Positions 22,655-33,215 of a DNA stretch of 64,000 nt are shown one piece after another (position 1 is the stretch's first letter; each line of letters starts with the position of its first letter). The stretch is from Sclerodactyla briareus. Its lineage: Eukaryota; Echinodermata; Holothuroidea; Dendrochirotida; Sclerodactylidae. The position numbers and the translations under genes were made by a program. Location of the stretch: the NCBI GenBank assembly GCA_026419785.1, contig JAODTK010001888.1, positions 186,001-250,000 of the forward strand, written 5' to 3'. Under the pieces are notes generated by a model. The model was not told the origin of the DNA and made no database searches. It was given only the letters and a program-made list of their open reading frames with translations.

Positions 22655-22686
22655 CCCTCCCCTTGCCCCTATGGCCACCGCCACTG
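22655..22686 (-). mobile_element. Solo CAGTGGCG-type transposon end
   Basis: A C/T-rich run with CCCCTCCCC and GCCCCTATGGCC leads to CCACCGCCACTG at 22,686. On the minus strand this begins CAGTGGCGGTGGCC, the CAGTGGCG start seen on many hAT-like terminal inverted repeats. Similar starts occur at 48,142 (minus) and 56,036 (plus). No matching left end was found nearby. Confidence 0.4.
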
Positions 22687-22934
22687 CAAGAGGTGCCATT
22701 TCCGGTAACACATAGGGGTAGTATTATTATATGTACGATCTGAGCCACCCAAATATCCTCTCCCACGTAATGACCTACAGGAATGCTATGAGGTCGAACG
22801 TGATGGCGACTGGTGAAAAGAAAAAATAACACTCATTGTTAATGACTTTTCCAGGACAATGTGTTAATTGGTGTGGTCATTCCCAGTAGGATGAAATTGA
22901 TAAAACCGTGTGTGACTTTCTGTTTGTTTTGTAG

Positions 22935-23040
22935 TGATCCCTTGTCACATTCAACGATATCAAACTTCTGTAACACCTTGTCCCCAGGCCTTGAAGACAC
23001 ACCTTGTCGCAGAGTTTTAACAAAGCCAAGCACTGTCACT
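22935..23040 (+). CDS. Candidate internal exon, unknown protein
   Basis: A pyrimidine-rich tract ending TGTTTGTTTTGTAG precedes a 106-bp segment that ends at ACT|GTGAGT, a near-consensus donor. After one base it is open for 35 codons, with two cysteines (C in FCNTLSPG and in TPCRRVL). The encoded peptide matches no domain I know. The minus strand across the same bases (22,839-23,039) is also open and could be read as protein-like, so the orientation is uncertain. Both splice sites are better than average for this window, but no neighbouring exon was identified. Confidence 0.22.
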
Positions 23041-24639
23041 GTGAGTGGTCATAACAAAGTGATGTTGGGTGGATTCTAATTGAAACGTAGCTAATAAATT
23101 GTATGAACTATTGGTATAATTTTCAACATTTGCATATTAAAACTTAGGTTTTAATAAGCTCAACTCGTCATCTTACATCACTCTAGTCCACATCATATAC
23201 TTGTCTCCATTTGCACCCCCCCCCCCAACAATGAATAAATACCGTATTTGAACGTGATCACAAAAGCATTAGGCTAGGATTCCATAGTTGCGGATGTTGT
23301 ATGCGGTATGATTGAATATCTTAATTCATCAAGGAAGGTTGATATTCTGGAAGTGATTAAACTGTAGATTTATGTAAAAGGGCCATAAACACTAAGATCT
23401 CATGCATAGGGAAGTTACATTGGTTCAATAGATAAGATCCAGCAAACTTGCTAACGCACACTTGAAGGGGATACCATTGGCACAATATATTTCATATTAA
23501 CAAAAATAACAAAGTTAATTCTATCACATATCAGAGAAGTTATTTCACAACGGCCAGTACCCCCCCCCCCCCCAGGCTGACCTCGCATAAGACTTTCACT
23601 TCTGCGCGATTTACAAAGGAGATCGTATTTACTCCTTTAGTAATCACCTCAGCCCTCGCACTCAATTCGGGTTCAGGCCTCTTTTAATGGAAAGATGTAA
23701 ATAATTCTGACAGAACCCCTGAGGAACCTGTCGATATTTTGATGAATTGTCATTCACCCTACGAGAAAGTAGGTGTTTTGCAGCAAGCGTCTTAAGTAAT
23801 AGGCTATTCTACGTGTAAACGTTCGTTGAACATCGATCATTTAGAAATGTTTCGTCACTGCTCGGTGGCTCATTTCTGCTAGACCTACATTGGCGCTTCC
23901 CTTGGAAAAAGTAAGGATTTTCTTTTAATTCTAGGCATTTATTACCCACAAGTCGCGGAAGAGGTGACATTCTCTGGGCAAGCGTCTGGCTGTCCATAAA
24001 TCGTTCTGGGATTGGAATTTCAGACGGAAAAATGGTGACAGGTCGGAAAAAAAGACGTTATGCTCATGCGGAGAAAAGGTGAAGCTAAACCTCATTCTCC
24101 AGCACTTGTAATCGAATTTTCTGAGCAAATGTTCGAATTATGTCAGAGTAATAGTCGACTCTCCACACTGAATTATTAACCCATGTCCGGCGTGGAGCCT
24201 GTGCCACCAATCAAGTATTTATTCCATGAACTAGTGCACGTGAATGTAGTATGATCGATCATATGGCCCTGTTTACACACCACGCACTAGCTAATTGTCA
24301 GTGACGAAGTTCGTGTGAATGAGGAAGTGACGTGTGTGAACAATCTATATTCGCTTGGTGGTGGATGCAGTGACACCTTTGACCTCTCGGGATTGACTGA
24401 AAAGGCTACAATAGATCTAATTGCTCCTGTTGACACGATAATTCGACCCCACTCGAAGGCATGAATTCATACTTGTTGATTGGATTCACCATAATGGGTA
24501 CCTCGAGTTTTTCTCTCTTTTTTTGGGGGGGGGGGAATAATCTAAAGATCATCTAATAACAAAGGAGGTCACATCTTGTCATTTAAAAAGTTAGGATTGC
24601 TAGTTGTTGGAATCCAGTATTTAGAATTCTTATTAGAAG
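23041..24639. other. Unannotated non-coding stretch
   Basis: No gene was recognised. It holds C runs at 23,215-23,226 and 23,560-23,573 and a T7/G10 junction near 24,519-24,535. Open frames at 23,809-23,997 and 23,931-24,128 (minus) match nothing known. Confidence 0.5.
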
Positions 24640-24985
24640 TACATGAACCCTTGAGTCCGCTTTCCACCGTAGCCGGGGTTCGATCCCGGTCGGGTCATAC
24701 CAGACTTAAAAAATTGGGACCTGTTTGCCTTCTCGCTTGGCGCTCAGCATGAGGGATAGAACATGGCAAATAGGGGTAGGCAATCTGTGAATTAGTAGCC
24801 GTCGTCGTGTAATCTCCCCTCCTTCACATTAATTCCCGCAAAAACAGGCATGCCTGTTTCCGTTTACCTGGTGCGGTTTCGCCGCTAAAATTCGTGCGAT
24901 TCTAACCATGTCGCCCCCTTTCGTGCCTCGTAAGGTAGTGGTCCTTGTCCGCAAGTCTGATTAAAAAACAAAAAAAAAAAAAAAA
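24640..24985 (+). mobile_element. SINE-like retroposon with B-box and poly-A
   Basis: GGTTCGATCCC at 24,677-24,687 is a perfect RNA polymerase III B-box of the tRNA type. It is followed by GGTCGGGTCATACC and, about 40 bp later, by GCCTTCTCGCTTGGCGCTCA, wording I associate with interspersed repeats of marine animals, and then by a 3' part with GTCCTTGTCCGCAAG. The unit ends in an A-rich tail at 24,963-24,985. This order (Pol III promoter, unique body, short tail, poly-A) is that of a tRNA-derived SINE. The A-box is not clear, so the 5' end may be truncated or diverged, and the start coordinate is approximate. There is no coding capacity. Confidence 0.6.
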
Positions 24986-25086
24986 CCCTATGTTTGTGAA
25001 AATTAAGAGCTGTATTGGGGGGAAATAGGAGGGACGTGAAAAATAATTTTCAGAAAGTTCAGAAAAGACCTCAGCCAATTCTTTGT

Positions 25087-25088
<2 letters not shown>

Positions 25089-25176
<88 letters not shown>
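25089..25176. repeat. Pure (TG)44 microsatellite
   Basis: Forty-four uninterrupted TG units. The lack of any interruption contrasts with the decayed state of its surroundings and points to recent expansion or active length turnover. The open frames at 25,003-25,338 (His-Thr repeats) and 25,015-25,212 (Cys-Val repeats) are products of the tract. Confidence 0.98.
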
Positions 25177-25179
<3 letters not shown>

Positions 25180-25380
25180 TTTCTCGTTAGCAGAATTTCT
25201 CTGGAACGGTAAGTGGCCATTTTTTATGGGATTGTGTAGGCCTATGTAGTATCGAAGTTGGATGAATATCTGAAGGGACGCTGGAAACGAACGCCGCGGA
25301 TAATGTTCGAGCACGTTAGCATTACAGACAGACCTCATTAGCTATGGTCATGTGTTTGGCACATGGTCAATATATTAGTC

Positions 25381-25715
25381 GTTGATTTGATTGGATTTTC
25401 AGCGTAATATATGCTGATGGCATAATTATGCGCAATTCAAAGTTGTCGGATTTTTACGAAACTTAGTGAATTGTTTACCAACAATCCCGATTATTGTACA
25501 AATATTCGGGGTCACTAGAGATCATTCAATAAGTCTGATATGCATGATGAATGCAACTTTTTAGGTTTGTTGCATTTCTATGAAGTGTGTTGTCCACTGT
25601 TGTTCCTGCGATATTTGAAATAAGAAGATGTGATTTCCATTGGTAGACAGACATGGTCAACATCAGTCTAAGAATTTTGAAATCGGCACTAATTAGTGCC
25701 ATTTAAAGGTAAAAC
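25381..25715 (+). repeat. Interspersed repeat family C, copy 2
   Basis: Homologous to 4,486-4,830. It shares GATTTTCAGC near the start, an ATATGCTGAT block, ACGAAACTTAGTGAAT, GGGGTCACTAGAGATCA with TCAATAAG, and a TTGCATTTC segment, in the same order. It is followed at about 25,688 by CACTAATTAGTGCC, a short palindrome (CACTAATTAGTG), and then CATTTAAAGG, which could mark the element end. There is no coding capacity. Confidence 0.6.
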
Positions 25716-26916
25716 AAACAATATACACCTCCATATGTTTCAAATGTTTCTCGTTATTATCTTCCAGCTGGCAACTATCTCTTTTACGACCACTAAGATC
25801 AGGTTGGTTGGAACATAATAAATCCTTAGCAACCGCTTGATCGCGAGGGAGGCGGGACTGGAGGTTCACCAAACATTTGTCAACTCCAGATTCATATGGT
25901 TACCCTACTGAATAATCCCACAATATGGTATAGCTACTGATTGTTTCACATTGTTTGAAATCATATTCCGGCCCTGGTAGGCGTATTACTGTACTCACAG
26001 TACAGTACACCAATAGTTGTGGATATATCTTTTTCTTGGTCTTCTCTGCATGGTGGTTGGCCCCCTCCGCGGGGCAATTATGGGAGTGCTCCTCCTAATG
26101 TCATTTTGTTTAAGGAGGAAAATATCATACCGATGTGCCTTATCGCAATCACTCTGCATAGCACAAAATACAGTAAATCTGACCCAGCCCATTTTTAAGA
26201 ATAAGAGACTCGGCTGACTGAAGTTTGCGAAATGTTTTCCCCTGCCTTCAGAGGCACTTCTTCATGTCGGGTCAGACAAACCGTGAGTCCTGGTGATATC
26301 CGGTACACACGAGGTTGTGTCTATAGGCCTCAGCGAGGGTGTCACGCTTTATAGGCATTTTGCAGAATTCATTCAATAGGGGCAACTAAGTGTTACTGTG
26401 CCTGAAGTGAAAACTGTATATTAATACTACATTGTGAGATCTGCTTTCAAAATTATATTATTGTTATACCAACTTAAGTTAGATTCACGGCAAATCCGAT
26501 TGAATATTGTTATCTCTCATGATTTTTTTTCTTACTGACTTCTGAGCTGACATGTAACCTAAATCGACTCAAACTCATCATGTGTGTCCGGGAGGGTTTT
26601 TAAAATCACATATTTACGGAACGAACGTCTGTTTTCCAGAGGGAAACACACATGTTTATCGGACAGCCCATGAAAATGACGTTTTTTTTTTTTGGCTCTC
26701 GAGAAATATTTCCCAGAATTTATTAGCTATGATACGCATCCGTATGCGGATGGGATTTATTTTGCCTATTCAGTGGTTAGTTTGCTTCATTCAGGGATTG
26801 TTTCGCTTCTGTGGAACCAATACCTATCTTTGCAAAATAAAATAGGACACATTCAAACGCTGGCCCCATCTCAGCTCACGTGGAAAAGGACTTTTCACAT
26901 GCGTACCGGACACGCA
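25716..26916. other. Unannotated non-coding stretch
   Basis: No gene was recognised. A hydrophobic open frame at 26,017-26,217 and two overlapping frames at 26,582-26,919 have no family resemblance and no supporting splice or promoter context. A 10-base T run lies near 26,682-26,693. Confidence 0.5.
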
Positions 26917-27211
26917 TAGATAGATATATTTATTCAACCATTGCACATAATACTTGGAATTGTGTGAACACAAGCTCCTGACAACGAATATACAGTTGAA
27001 ATGACATAACCGTGAACATTAAATATACATTAACTATCATGAATAATAAATATTTGAAGGTCGTGACTATTAGAAATGTGCACCTGGAATATAAAACAAA
27101 ACGCTACACACAGTAAAGACTTCAAACGGTTACAAACCTAACGACTATGCTGGTCGTTAAAAAAATGCACAGCAGAAAGGTAAAAACTGTTAGTAAAACG
27201 TTTAGACCCCC

Positions 27212-27421
27212 CTAAAATCCCTCAAGTCTTTGCCTAAGGAAGAAACCTAAATAAAGCAGTGGCTGGATGGGAATTTCGTCTGCATAGCCATTATCACGCT
27301 TCCGTGCCCTTTCTTGATAGAGTAAGTGCAGAGGAGGTAGGCTAGTGCCGATAATGCGTTCCGCATTTCTGATTACGGCATGCAGTTTTCCACGATCCTT
27401 CGCAAAAAACAACGAAACCAA
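27212..27421 (-). pseudogene. Retrotransposon ORF2 C-terminal piece
   Basis: A 69-codon open piece contains IRNAERIIGTSLPPLHLLYQ, which corresponds to the region after the RT domain of Rex1/CR1-like ORF2 proteins (typical wording is (I/V)xxAxxIxGxxLPxxxxxY). It is continued by a basic RARKR segment and a LYLGFFLR stretch that match the end of such proteins only loosely. It is out of frame with the RT core upstream. Confidence 0.65.
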
Positions 27422-27799
27422 ACCCAGACTAAGCTATTTTTGGAAAATGCTCTCATAATTCACGGTAAAAATTCACTAAGATCAAATTCACTAAAACTAA
27501 AACACCATAAGATTTAGAGTCCGTAAAAAGAATAGTCTCTGATGCCCCTTCTTCAGTATCTCATCTGAATTAATATCCAAAATATGTTGTTTCCTGAGAA
27601 ATGTGCCAAGCAATTTGAATTAATGAACCTCTCCACACAGAACCATTATGATGAGAGGGTCCTTTATATTTCTCTTTCGCCTGGAGTCCACAATCAGTTC
27701 CTTAGTTTTCGTCCTACATTGAGAGTTTGGTTGTTTTCTTAGTACCAATTCCCCAGTAGATTCACCTCATCGCGGTAGTCGCTCTCAATTGATGACCAA

Positions 27800-28300
27800 G
27801 CCAGTCACTGTGGTGTCGTCCGCGAATGTGATGATCTGTGAATTTGGATGAACGGCAGCACAATCATGAGTGAACAGGGAGTAAAGTAATGGTGAAAGTA
27901 CACATCCTTGTGGGGTGCCCGTGCTGAGAAAAACGGCAGATGAGCAGTTGTCACCGACTCTCACAATCTGTTTGCGCTCCAGTAGGAAATCAAGGATCCA
28001 GTTACAGATAGAGGGAGGGAATTCCCTGTGTTCTAATAGTTTAAAAGGTAACTGCGAAGGAATGTAGTGTTAAAAGCTGAACTGTAATCGATAAAAAGTA
28101 CGCGGGCGTAAGAGCATTTCTCCTCCAGGTGAGCCAGGGTTTTATGTAACCATATGGAAATAGCATCCTCAAACGACCGATCAGTCCGATTGGCGAATTG
28201 GGAAGGATCAAAATCATCAGGTAAAAGCGCGTTGTAAAGACCGAATAAAACGTTCCCAAATGTTTGCAATCGGTGGCAAGTATTTTTAGTTGTCAGTCTG
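27800..28300 (-). pseudogene. Reverse transcriptase core of the 27-30 kb element
   Basis: RT landmarks on the minus strand are as follows. QFANRTDRSFEDAISIWLH and then [11 protein letters not shown] (about 28,070-28,230) match RT blocks 3 and 4 of CR1/Rex1 elements, where QFAYRxxRSTxDAI and the catalytic LF(I/V)D(F/Y)SSAFNT are diagnostic. Next come a [10 protein letters not shown] segment and a [15 protein letters not shown] block (about 27,875-27,920). Then come [10 protein letters not shown] and VIN (about 27,795-27,830), carrying the catalytic FADD pair, followed at once by a TGA stop and then ERLPR. The core motifs are thus almost perfect despite the stop and a frame change near 28,060, which suggests a moderately old insertion rather than a very ancient one. 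Confidence 0.88.
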
Positions 28301-29229
28301 GTCGATCATCATGTCAAACCTGGATCCTTCCTTCGTCGGGATGGGTACGATACCGGCGCTTTGAATGAACCGTGGTACTATGCTCAACGTGCTCAGAATG
28401 ACCAGTTAAATATATCCGTGGTAAAAAACTAAACCCCGCGAGTTGTTCGGCATACCTGCTTTGAGCAGTTTCTGGAGTAAATGCCATCAGGATCGCGTAG
28501 CTTTACGTTTCGTGGTTGGTGGGGAAGAGGAGGCGCAATATGACGGATATATCCCTCTCCGAGTTCACGACGTCGATGAAGATGGTGCGGTTGCATCTGT
28601 GTTATTCGCTGGGGTTGGTTGAGCTGTTATTTTCTTTTGTCGTAACCGCGATAATTCTTCAGCTTGACTGGCAGCTCCGAGTCATCAGTATTCACTGACC
28701 TCTTCACCCCTTTATTAGCAGGTAATCGCCCCGATATTCGCGCCACTGCTTCTCGGGATTGTCGTATCGAACGTCCGCTCGACAAGGTCTTTCCGTGCTC
28801 TTTTGCGTCCCGAATGGCTCTCCTTAGTCAGACTTTGCGCAAAGGTATTTATCAGGATCAGTGGCTTTAGTCCTACATGCTTCATCCTTGGCCCTGATTT
28901 CGCTTTGACTGCTTTAATTCCCCCACGTTTTATTGTTTGGGAATCAGGTAACTGTCTTAGTTGGTATACAGATGTCCTAGCAGAAATCGATATACCCGGT
29001 CACAGTATCCGTGAACGAATGCAAGCCATTATCGGCTTTGAACAATCCATCTTGTACTTCGAGCAGTCCTGCAGCTTATCGATTGCTTTTTGGTCCATAC
29101 CTTGACCGTTTTTAACTGGCTTGGTGACTTCCATCTCCTGTTTGTAAAATGGAATGAGCAATACCGTGCTGTGATCAGAGTTCCCAATGACTTGCCCGCG
29201 AAACGGACTTGTATATAATTCCAGTTACT

Positions 29230-29840
29230 TTCGTAGCAATGATCTAGGGTGTTGGTTTACCACGAGTGGGCAAGTCACATGCTGCTTCACTTCAGGGTTT
29301 TATTCCTCAGATTAGCATGATTAAAATCACCCACAACAATGGTTAGGGTGTTCGGGTCGGAGTTCTCACAATTAGAAATAATCTCTCCAGGCTCTCGTGT
29401 ATGGTTGCATTAGCACGAAGATGATTAGCTGCTGTTAAGTCAACTGACGAAACTCGCGAGGAATGTAGAATGGCTGCTTTGATCATGATATATTCCTGTC
29501 CGTGTGGAATCCCTGAGAATTAATTCTCAGGTCCTTACACACCATTACTATCGTTGACAAGAAAACACACACCTTTCCTCCCTGATACTCCTGTAATTCC
29601 GGTGAATCCATGATCATCTGGTAGAATTTTACCCCCTGTCTGTTGCATATACAGTTAGGATGGTCTGGGGTGAGCCACAATGGAATCCTAGCCACAGTTC
29701 TGGCTTTCTGCTCTTATCAGCAAATACTCCTTTGAGCCCCTTCACGTTACGTGTCTCAAAAGACATGCGATGTGATGGTGATTGGCAGCATTGCTTTAGT
29801 ATTGGAACACTCCGTCGCTCTGATGATTATATATGTTCAT
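29230..29840 (-). pseudogene. Endonuclease domain of the 27-30 kb element
   Basis: On the minus strand GVFADKSRKPELW (near 29,700-29,740) and a CVFLSTIVMVCKDL segment give the start of the exonuclease-endonuclease-phosphatase fold. Next come QPFYIPREF (about 29,452-29,480), matching the RPFYLPREF phrase of Rex1/CR1 endonucleases, then VVGDFNHANLRN (about 29,308-29,340), the conserved GDFN motif, and then LDHCY (about 29,235-29,255). Further on, about 29,185, is a SLGTLI-type remnant where SDH is expected. Stops occur between the motifs. The endonuclease would have nicked target DNA; it is inactive here. Confidence 0.78.
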
Positions 29841-30245
29841 GTTATTTATATTATATTACACTATAACAAAATTATATAAAAACATCATAATTAATCCAGC
29901 TAAAAACAAATATAACCCGCTTCCCTTTCACTCCCACTTTTGTAGCACGTATGGGAAAGGGACATTCCGTATCCATCGAACACTACGTAGAGGGTCAAAC
30001 ACTTAATGGGACACTGGCTTTGTCCTAGAGTGATGTGGACGTGGACAGGGTGTCGTGATAATGAACCCCCGCAGCTAGGAGATGTCCATAGCGTGTGCCT
30101 CCAACTTACCAAGAGGAGCAAGGTAGGAAGGTATATAATCATGAAACTCAATCCAACCAGGAAATGCATGAACGAAGCACGGGTATTCACAGGTTTGATT
30201 CTCATTGATTTATGGGTATGTGTCTCCGATTGCAATAAATGTGGA

Positions 30246-30315
30246 TCTCATTTGGTGCCTAATTAATTCCAGCATGCAATTCGAGATGATACCTAATGCC
30301 TATTGTGATAAACTG
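30246..30315 (+). repeat. Interspersed repeat family D, copy 1
   Basis: TCTCATTTGGTGCCTAATTA, a short gap, then TCGAGATGATACCTAATGCC aligns with 32,992-33,060 (TCTCAATCTGACGCCTAATT, then CCGAGGATGATACCTAAT) and with 34,810-34,875. This is the shortest of the three clear copies. No protein is encoded. Confidence 0.6.
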
Positions 30316-30929
30316 GTTGATAATTTTCTTATTTTTGCATTTTATTATCATATTACGTGTTATGCGAAATGTTCTCACATCGCTGAGGTAATGACAGCAG
30401 TACATCATTTGTTCTCCACGGGATTAGATGGCTATATTCGTGATGATTGATGTCCTCGGGATGAAAAGTAATGACGTGTGGTTTGTAGTTTTTTCAACAT
30501 TCTGTTGTAAAGAGAGGTGGTCCCCATTGCTGTAAGATTGGACAGGCGACTGGTTTTTTGGCGACCTAATAACGTCAGCACTCCTAACGTCAGTATATTT
30601 CTTACGAATATATCAATGAATCAAAAGTTTGTATAACTCAAACGACACATACCGAAGACTGATGCATCATCTTTGTTTTTGTTCGTAAGCGCCATTGAAT
30701 ACTTCGGTAAACATGAGCGCTCACAATTGTCTATATTCATACTTATCATCGCTCAACGTTTCACTGTGACTCGTTGTTGTGGTCACACACAAGAGACACC
30801 AGCGAACAGAATAGACGTTGAGGAATCGTACTGGCTCATCGTCAAGTTGACCTCGTTCTTCGGATGAGCTGTTTCCATTGGCATCAATGTATGACGGCGT
30901 CTCTACTCAACGAACATGTACCGCTCTCT

Positions 30930-31380
30930 ATCTCCCACTATGAACATCTCACCGTTGACGCTCAGAAGTCTACGGTCGGCGGATTCTATCACTACTTTGG
31001 CAGTCCCCGGAGTTTAGTAACAGGCTGTGTCGATGCTGAGAGAGAAAGTCAGTAAAACAGCTGTAGGACGTTTGTTGCCAACGAATATTAGCGGTGCGGA
31101 CCTCTAGCTACTTTCAAGAATGATTGAAAACCTATCTAGGATCTATTTCAATCATCTGTTCCCTCAACTTCCTCATTGTATTGTCCCCAATCGTATGAGC
31201 TATGCTCGCTGTGGACTTTTCCTCTTTTTGTAACTGCGTTCTTTCTCATCCTTAACTTCACTACAGGTTCTTTTATATATATATATACGTATTTTTTCTG
31301 TGTTTTCCTGCTCTTACTTTTGTAAAGCGCTTTTGAATATTTATTAAGAGCGCCGTTATGTGGGGGTCAATAATAACGGG
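30930..31380 (+). mobile_element. L2-like retrotransposon 3' end, decayed
   Basis: Plus-strand translation gives LTV followed by STVGG (about 30,950-30,980), then SYFQE, a stop, and LKTYL (about 31,110-31,140). This resembles the L2-type tail (LxVPRxRxxTxGxRAFSxxGPxLWN...SFKxxLKTYLF). The noncoding end TTTGTAAAGCGCTTTTGAAT with AAGAGCGCC (31,320-31,365) matches the GTAAAGCGCTTTGA...AAAGCGCTATA wording that terminates many L2-like elements. The LWNSLP motif itself is not legible. The tail is followed by AATAATAA. The call rests mainly on the 3' end wording and the LKTYL motif. Confidence 0.5.
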
Positions 31381-32229
31381 AGATACTTGATCTAGGGTGA
31401 TCACGATTTGTCATAAGGACGGTTATCCATCCAAGGAGTACGAGTCGGATTTTTTTTTTTTTACTCAACATTGTTACATTTTATTTATTTTTCAACCAGG
31501 GAAGCAACATTTGATCCGAAAATGACAGCTTTAACTTCAAGTGTATCCATTATATGTGACGGTTGGCTGAGGGGGTTTTTCCCTACTGCGATTCTATTCA
31601 TGCAGAACACCACCTGCAACGCCAGTAGGTTTCATAAACGTGAGTACGCTGTATGAACCTCCCCCGCATAATTGAACTCATGCTAATTAGCCTATTAGAG
31701 TCATTGAGCCCTTTCAGGCGGAAGTGGTCCGTCCAGCCACTGCTACCCATGACAAAAACTAATTGACTGGTACTCGAGAAGATCGAATCAACTATTTTTA
31801 ATCATTCCAATCATTATTTTTATTTCTTAGCTCATGTATTTTGAAGGTAAATTTATCCACATTTTGCCACCCTTCTCTATATCATATTTTCAACATCAAT
31901 CGAAGAGGGAAATTCATATCTCCTGAATCGTTATAAACATTTATTAGAAAGAACACAAAATCCTGCCATTAGCCCTTTCACTAGTTAAACACATAGAAGG
32001 TTTTCTCTTCACGTGACAATATTGAATAAACTAGCAATGCAGTCAGGCCCACGAAATGTTATTCGAAGAAAAGAGAAGGAAAAAGTGGGTTTACTTAGGA
32101 AGTTTCCATGCTGAGCCGTGCTTGTATAGTAGAGAAGCGGGAACTAAATAGTGCAAGTCGAATGAACCGTCGGGAACCGCCACGTGTATACACCAGCAGA
32201 AATCTTTTGTGGACCTCGTTTAGGGTAGC
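31381..32229. other. Unannotated non-coding stretch
   Basis: No gene was recognised. A 13-base T run lies at 31,449-31,461. The open frame at 31,471-31,656 matches nothing known. Confidence 0.5.
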
Positions 32230-32710
32230 ACATCAATATGCCATTTGACCTCCAGTGAATTTGAAAAAAATCGCTCTACCTAACCTTTTTGTTCAGGGTC
32301 CAACTGTAGTCCCCATTCCCAAAGTTTTTGTGTTAAATACAACAAAGTGTCGAAAAATTGCATGATTCAGGTGCAATTTGGCCTGTGACCGTGAAATGAC
32401 CTCCATGTTGTACAGGACTAACTCACAGTTCCACATCCAACAGTTTTTGCTTTTCGGAACCACTTATTTGTCCCACCCCACCAAGTTTCGTGTAAATCAT
32501 CGGATAAACACCGTCATTTTCGTGTAAACCTGCAAATACGGGCAGCAGCCAATGCAGTAATCCCACATTCGTAACTCCTGCGAGATTTCAGATCATCGAT
32601 AAAGCGGGAGTTTATTGGGCTAGACGGCGGCGCGCGGAGACGAGACGGCGGCGACTACCCCCTCAAAACCATAAATCCCCGACGCTTCCAGTGTTTGCGG
32701 GATATAAATA
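32230..32710 (+). repeat. Interspersed repeat family A, copy 2
   Basis: Homologous to 776-1,345. It contains GACCTCCA words, CACCAAGTTTCGTGTAAATC, an ATCGATAAAGCGGGAGT segment, GGCGGCGCGCGGAGACGAGAC, CCTCAAAACCATAAATCCCC and TTCCAGTGT followed by GCGGGATATAAAT. The CpG-rich terminal 110 bp align best with 1,245-1,345. The terminal TATAAATA could look like a TATA box but is part of the repeat. Non-coding. Confidence 0.7.
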
Positions 32711-32991
32711 CGAGCGTGAAAATTAACTATAGCCTACGAATGTATGAGAGCGTATTACAACGAACGAATGTAACCCGCGGGAAAGGATCGCTCGAAACAA
32801 TGGGAGATAAGGTGATTTGTACTGCCTGGTGACTGAATCGAGTAGGGAGCGGTTTGACAATATGTACCGTTGGAGTTGAATCCAGCCGAAAATCCCCGGC
32901 AGTGTATGCAACGGAGATATCACGGTAAGTTGGACACCTGTATCGTGGGGACTGCCGATCATTAATGAGCTGTGTGTCGTTCGTGTACTGC

Positions 32992-33215
32992 TAATGGGGT
33001 CTCAATCTGACGCCTAATTATTCAAGTAATCCGAGGATGATACCTAATATTGTTATGATGGCCGGTCCGAGGACTTTTTGTCTATTTTGGCTATTGTTGT
33101 CTCCATTTACTTCCGAAACAGTATGGTCGTCAGTATCGCAGGATGTATGCATGTTACGCAGCCATGTATGGTCTCGACAGGATTATGAGGACAAGGATCT
33201 GAGGATATGATGAAG
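32992..33215 (+). repeat. Interspersed repeat family D, copy 2
   Basis: It shares the 5' phrase GGTCTCAATYTGACGC, a CAAGTAATCCGA segment and GATGATACCTAATATT, and, about 130 bp later, ATGGTCTCGACAGGATTATGA, with 34,810-34,995. It lies directly after repeat family A copy 2 with about 280 bp between them. There is no coding capacity. Boundaries are approximate. Confidence 0.65.

Larger units (their letters stand above)
26917..29840 (-). mobile_element. CR1/Rex1-like non-LTR retrotransposon, broken
   Basis: This is the longest mobile element here. It reads 5' to 3' on the minus strand and is about 2.9 kb long. The endonuclease part occupies about 29,230-29,840, the linker about 28,300-29,230, the reverse transcriptase about 27,800-28,300 and the C-terminal thumb/tail about 27,200-27,430. 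A 3' untranslated region follows, ending at an AATAAATATATCTATC tract (26,917-26,945). The domain order (apurinic-type endonuclease, then RT, then a short tandem-repeat 3' end without poly-A) is characteristic of the CR1/L2/Rex1 group. Many in-frame stops and frame changes make it non-functional. No ORF1 was found, so the copy is 5'-truncated, and the 5' boundary near 29,840 is approximate. Confidence 0.85.

Noticed and set aside
25003-25338. His/Thr-repeat protein (minus) and Cys/Val-repeat protein (plus, 25,015-25,212)
   Set aside because: Both are direct translations of the (TG)44 microsatellite.
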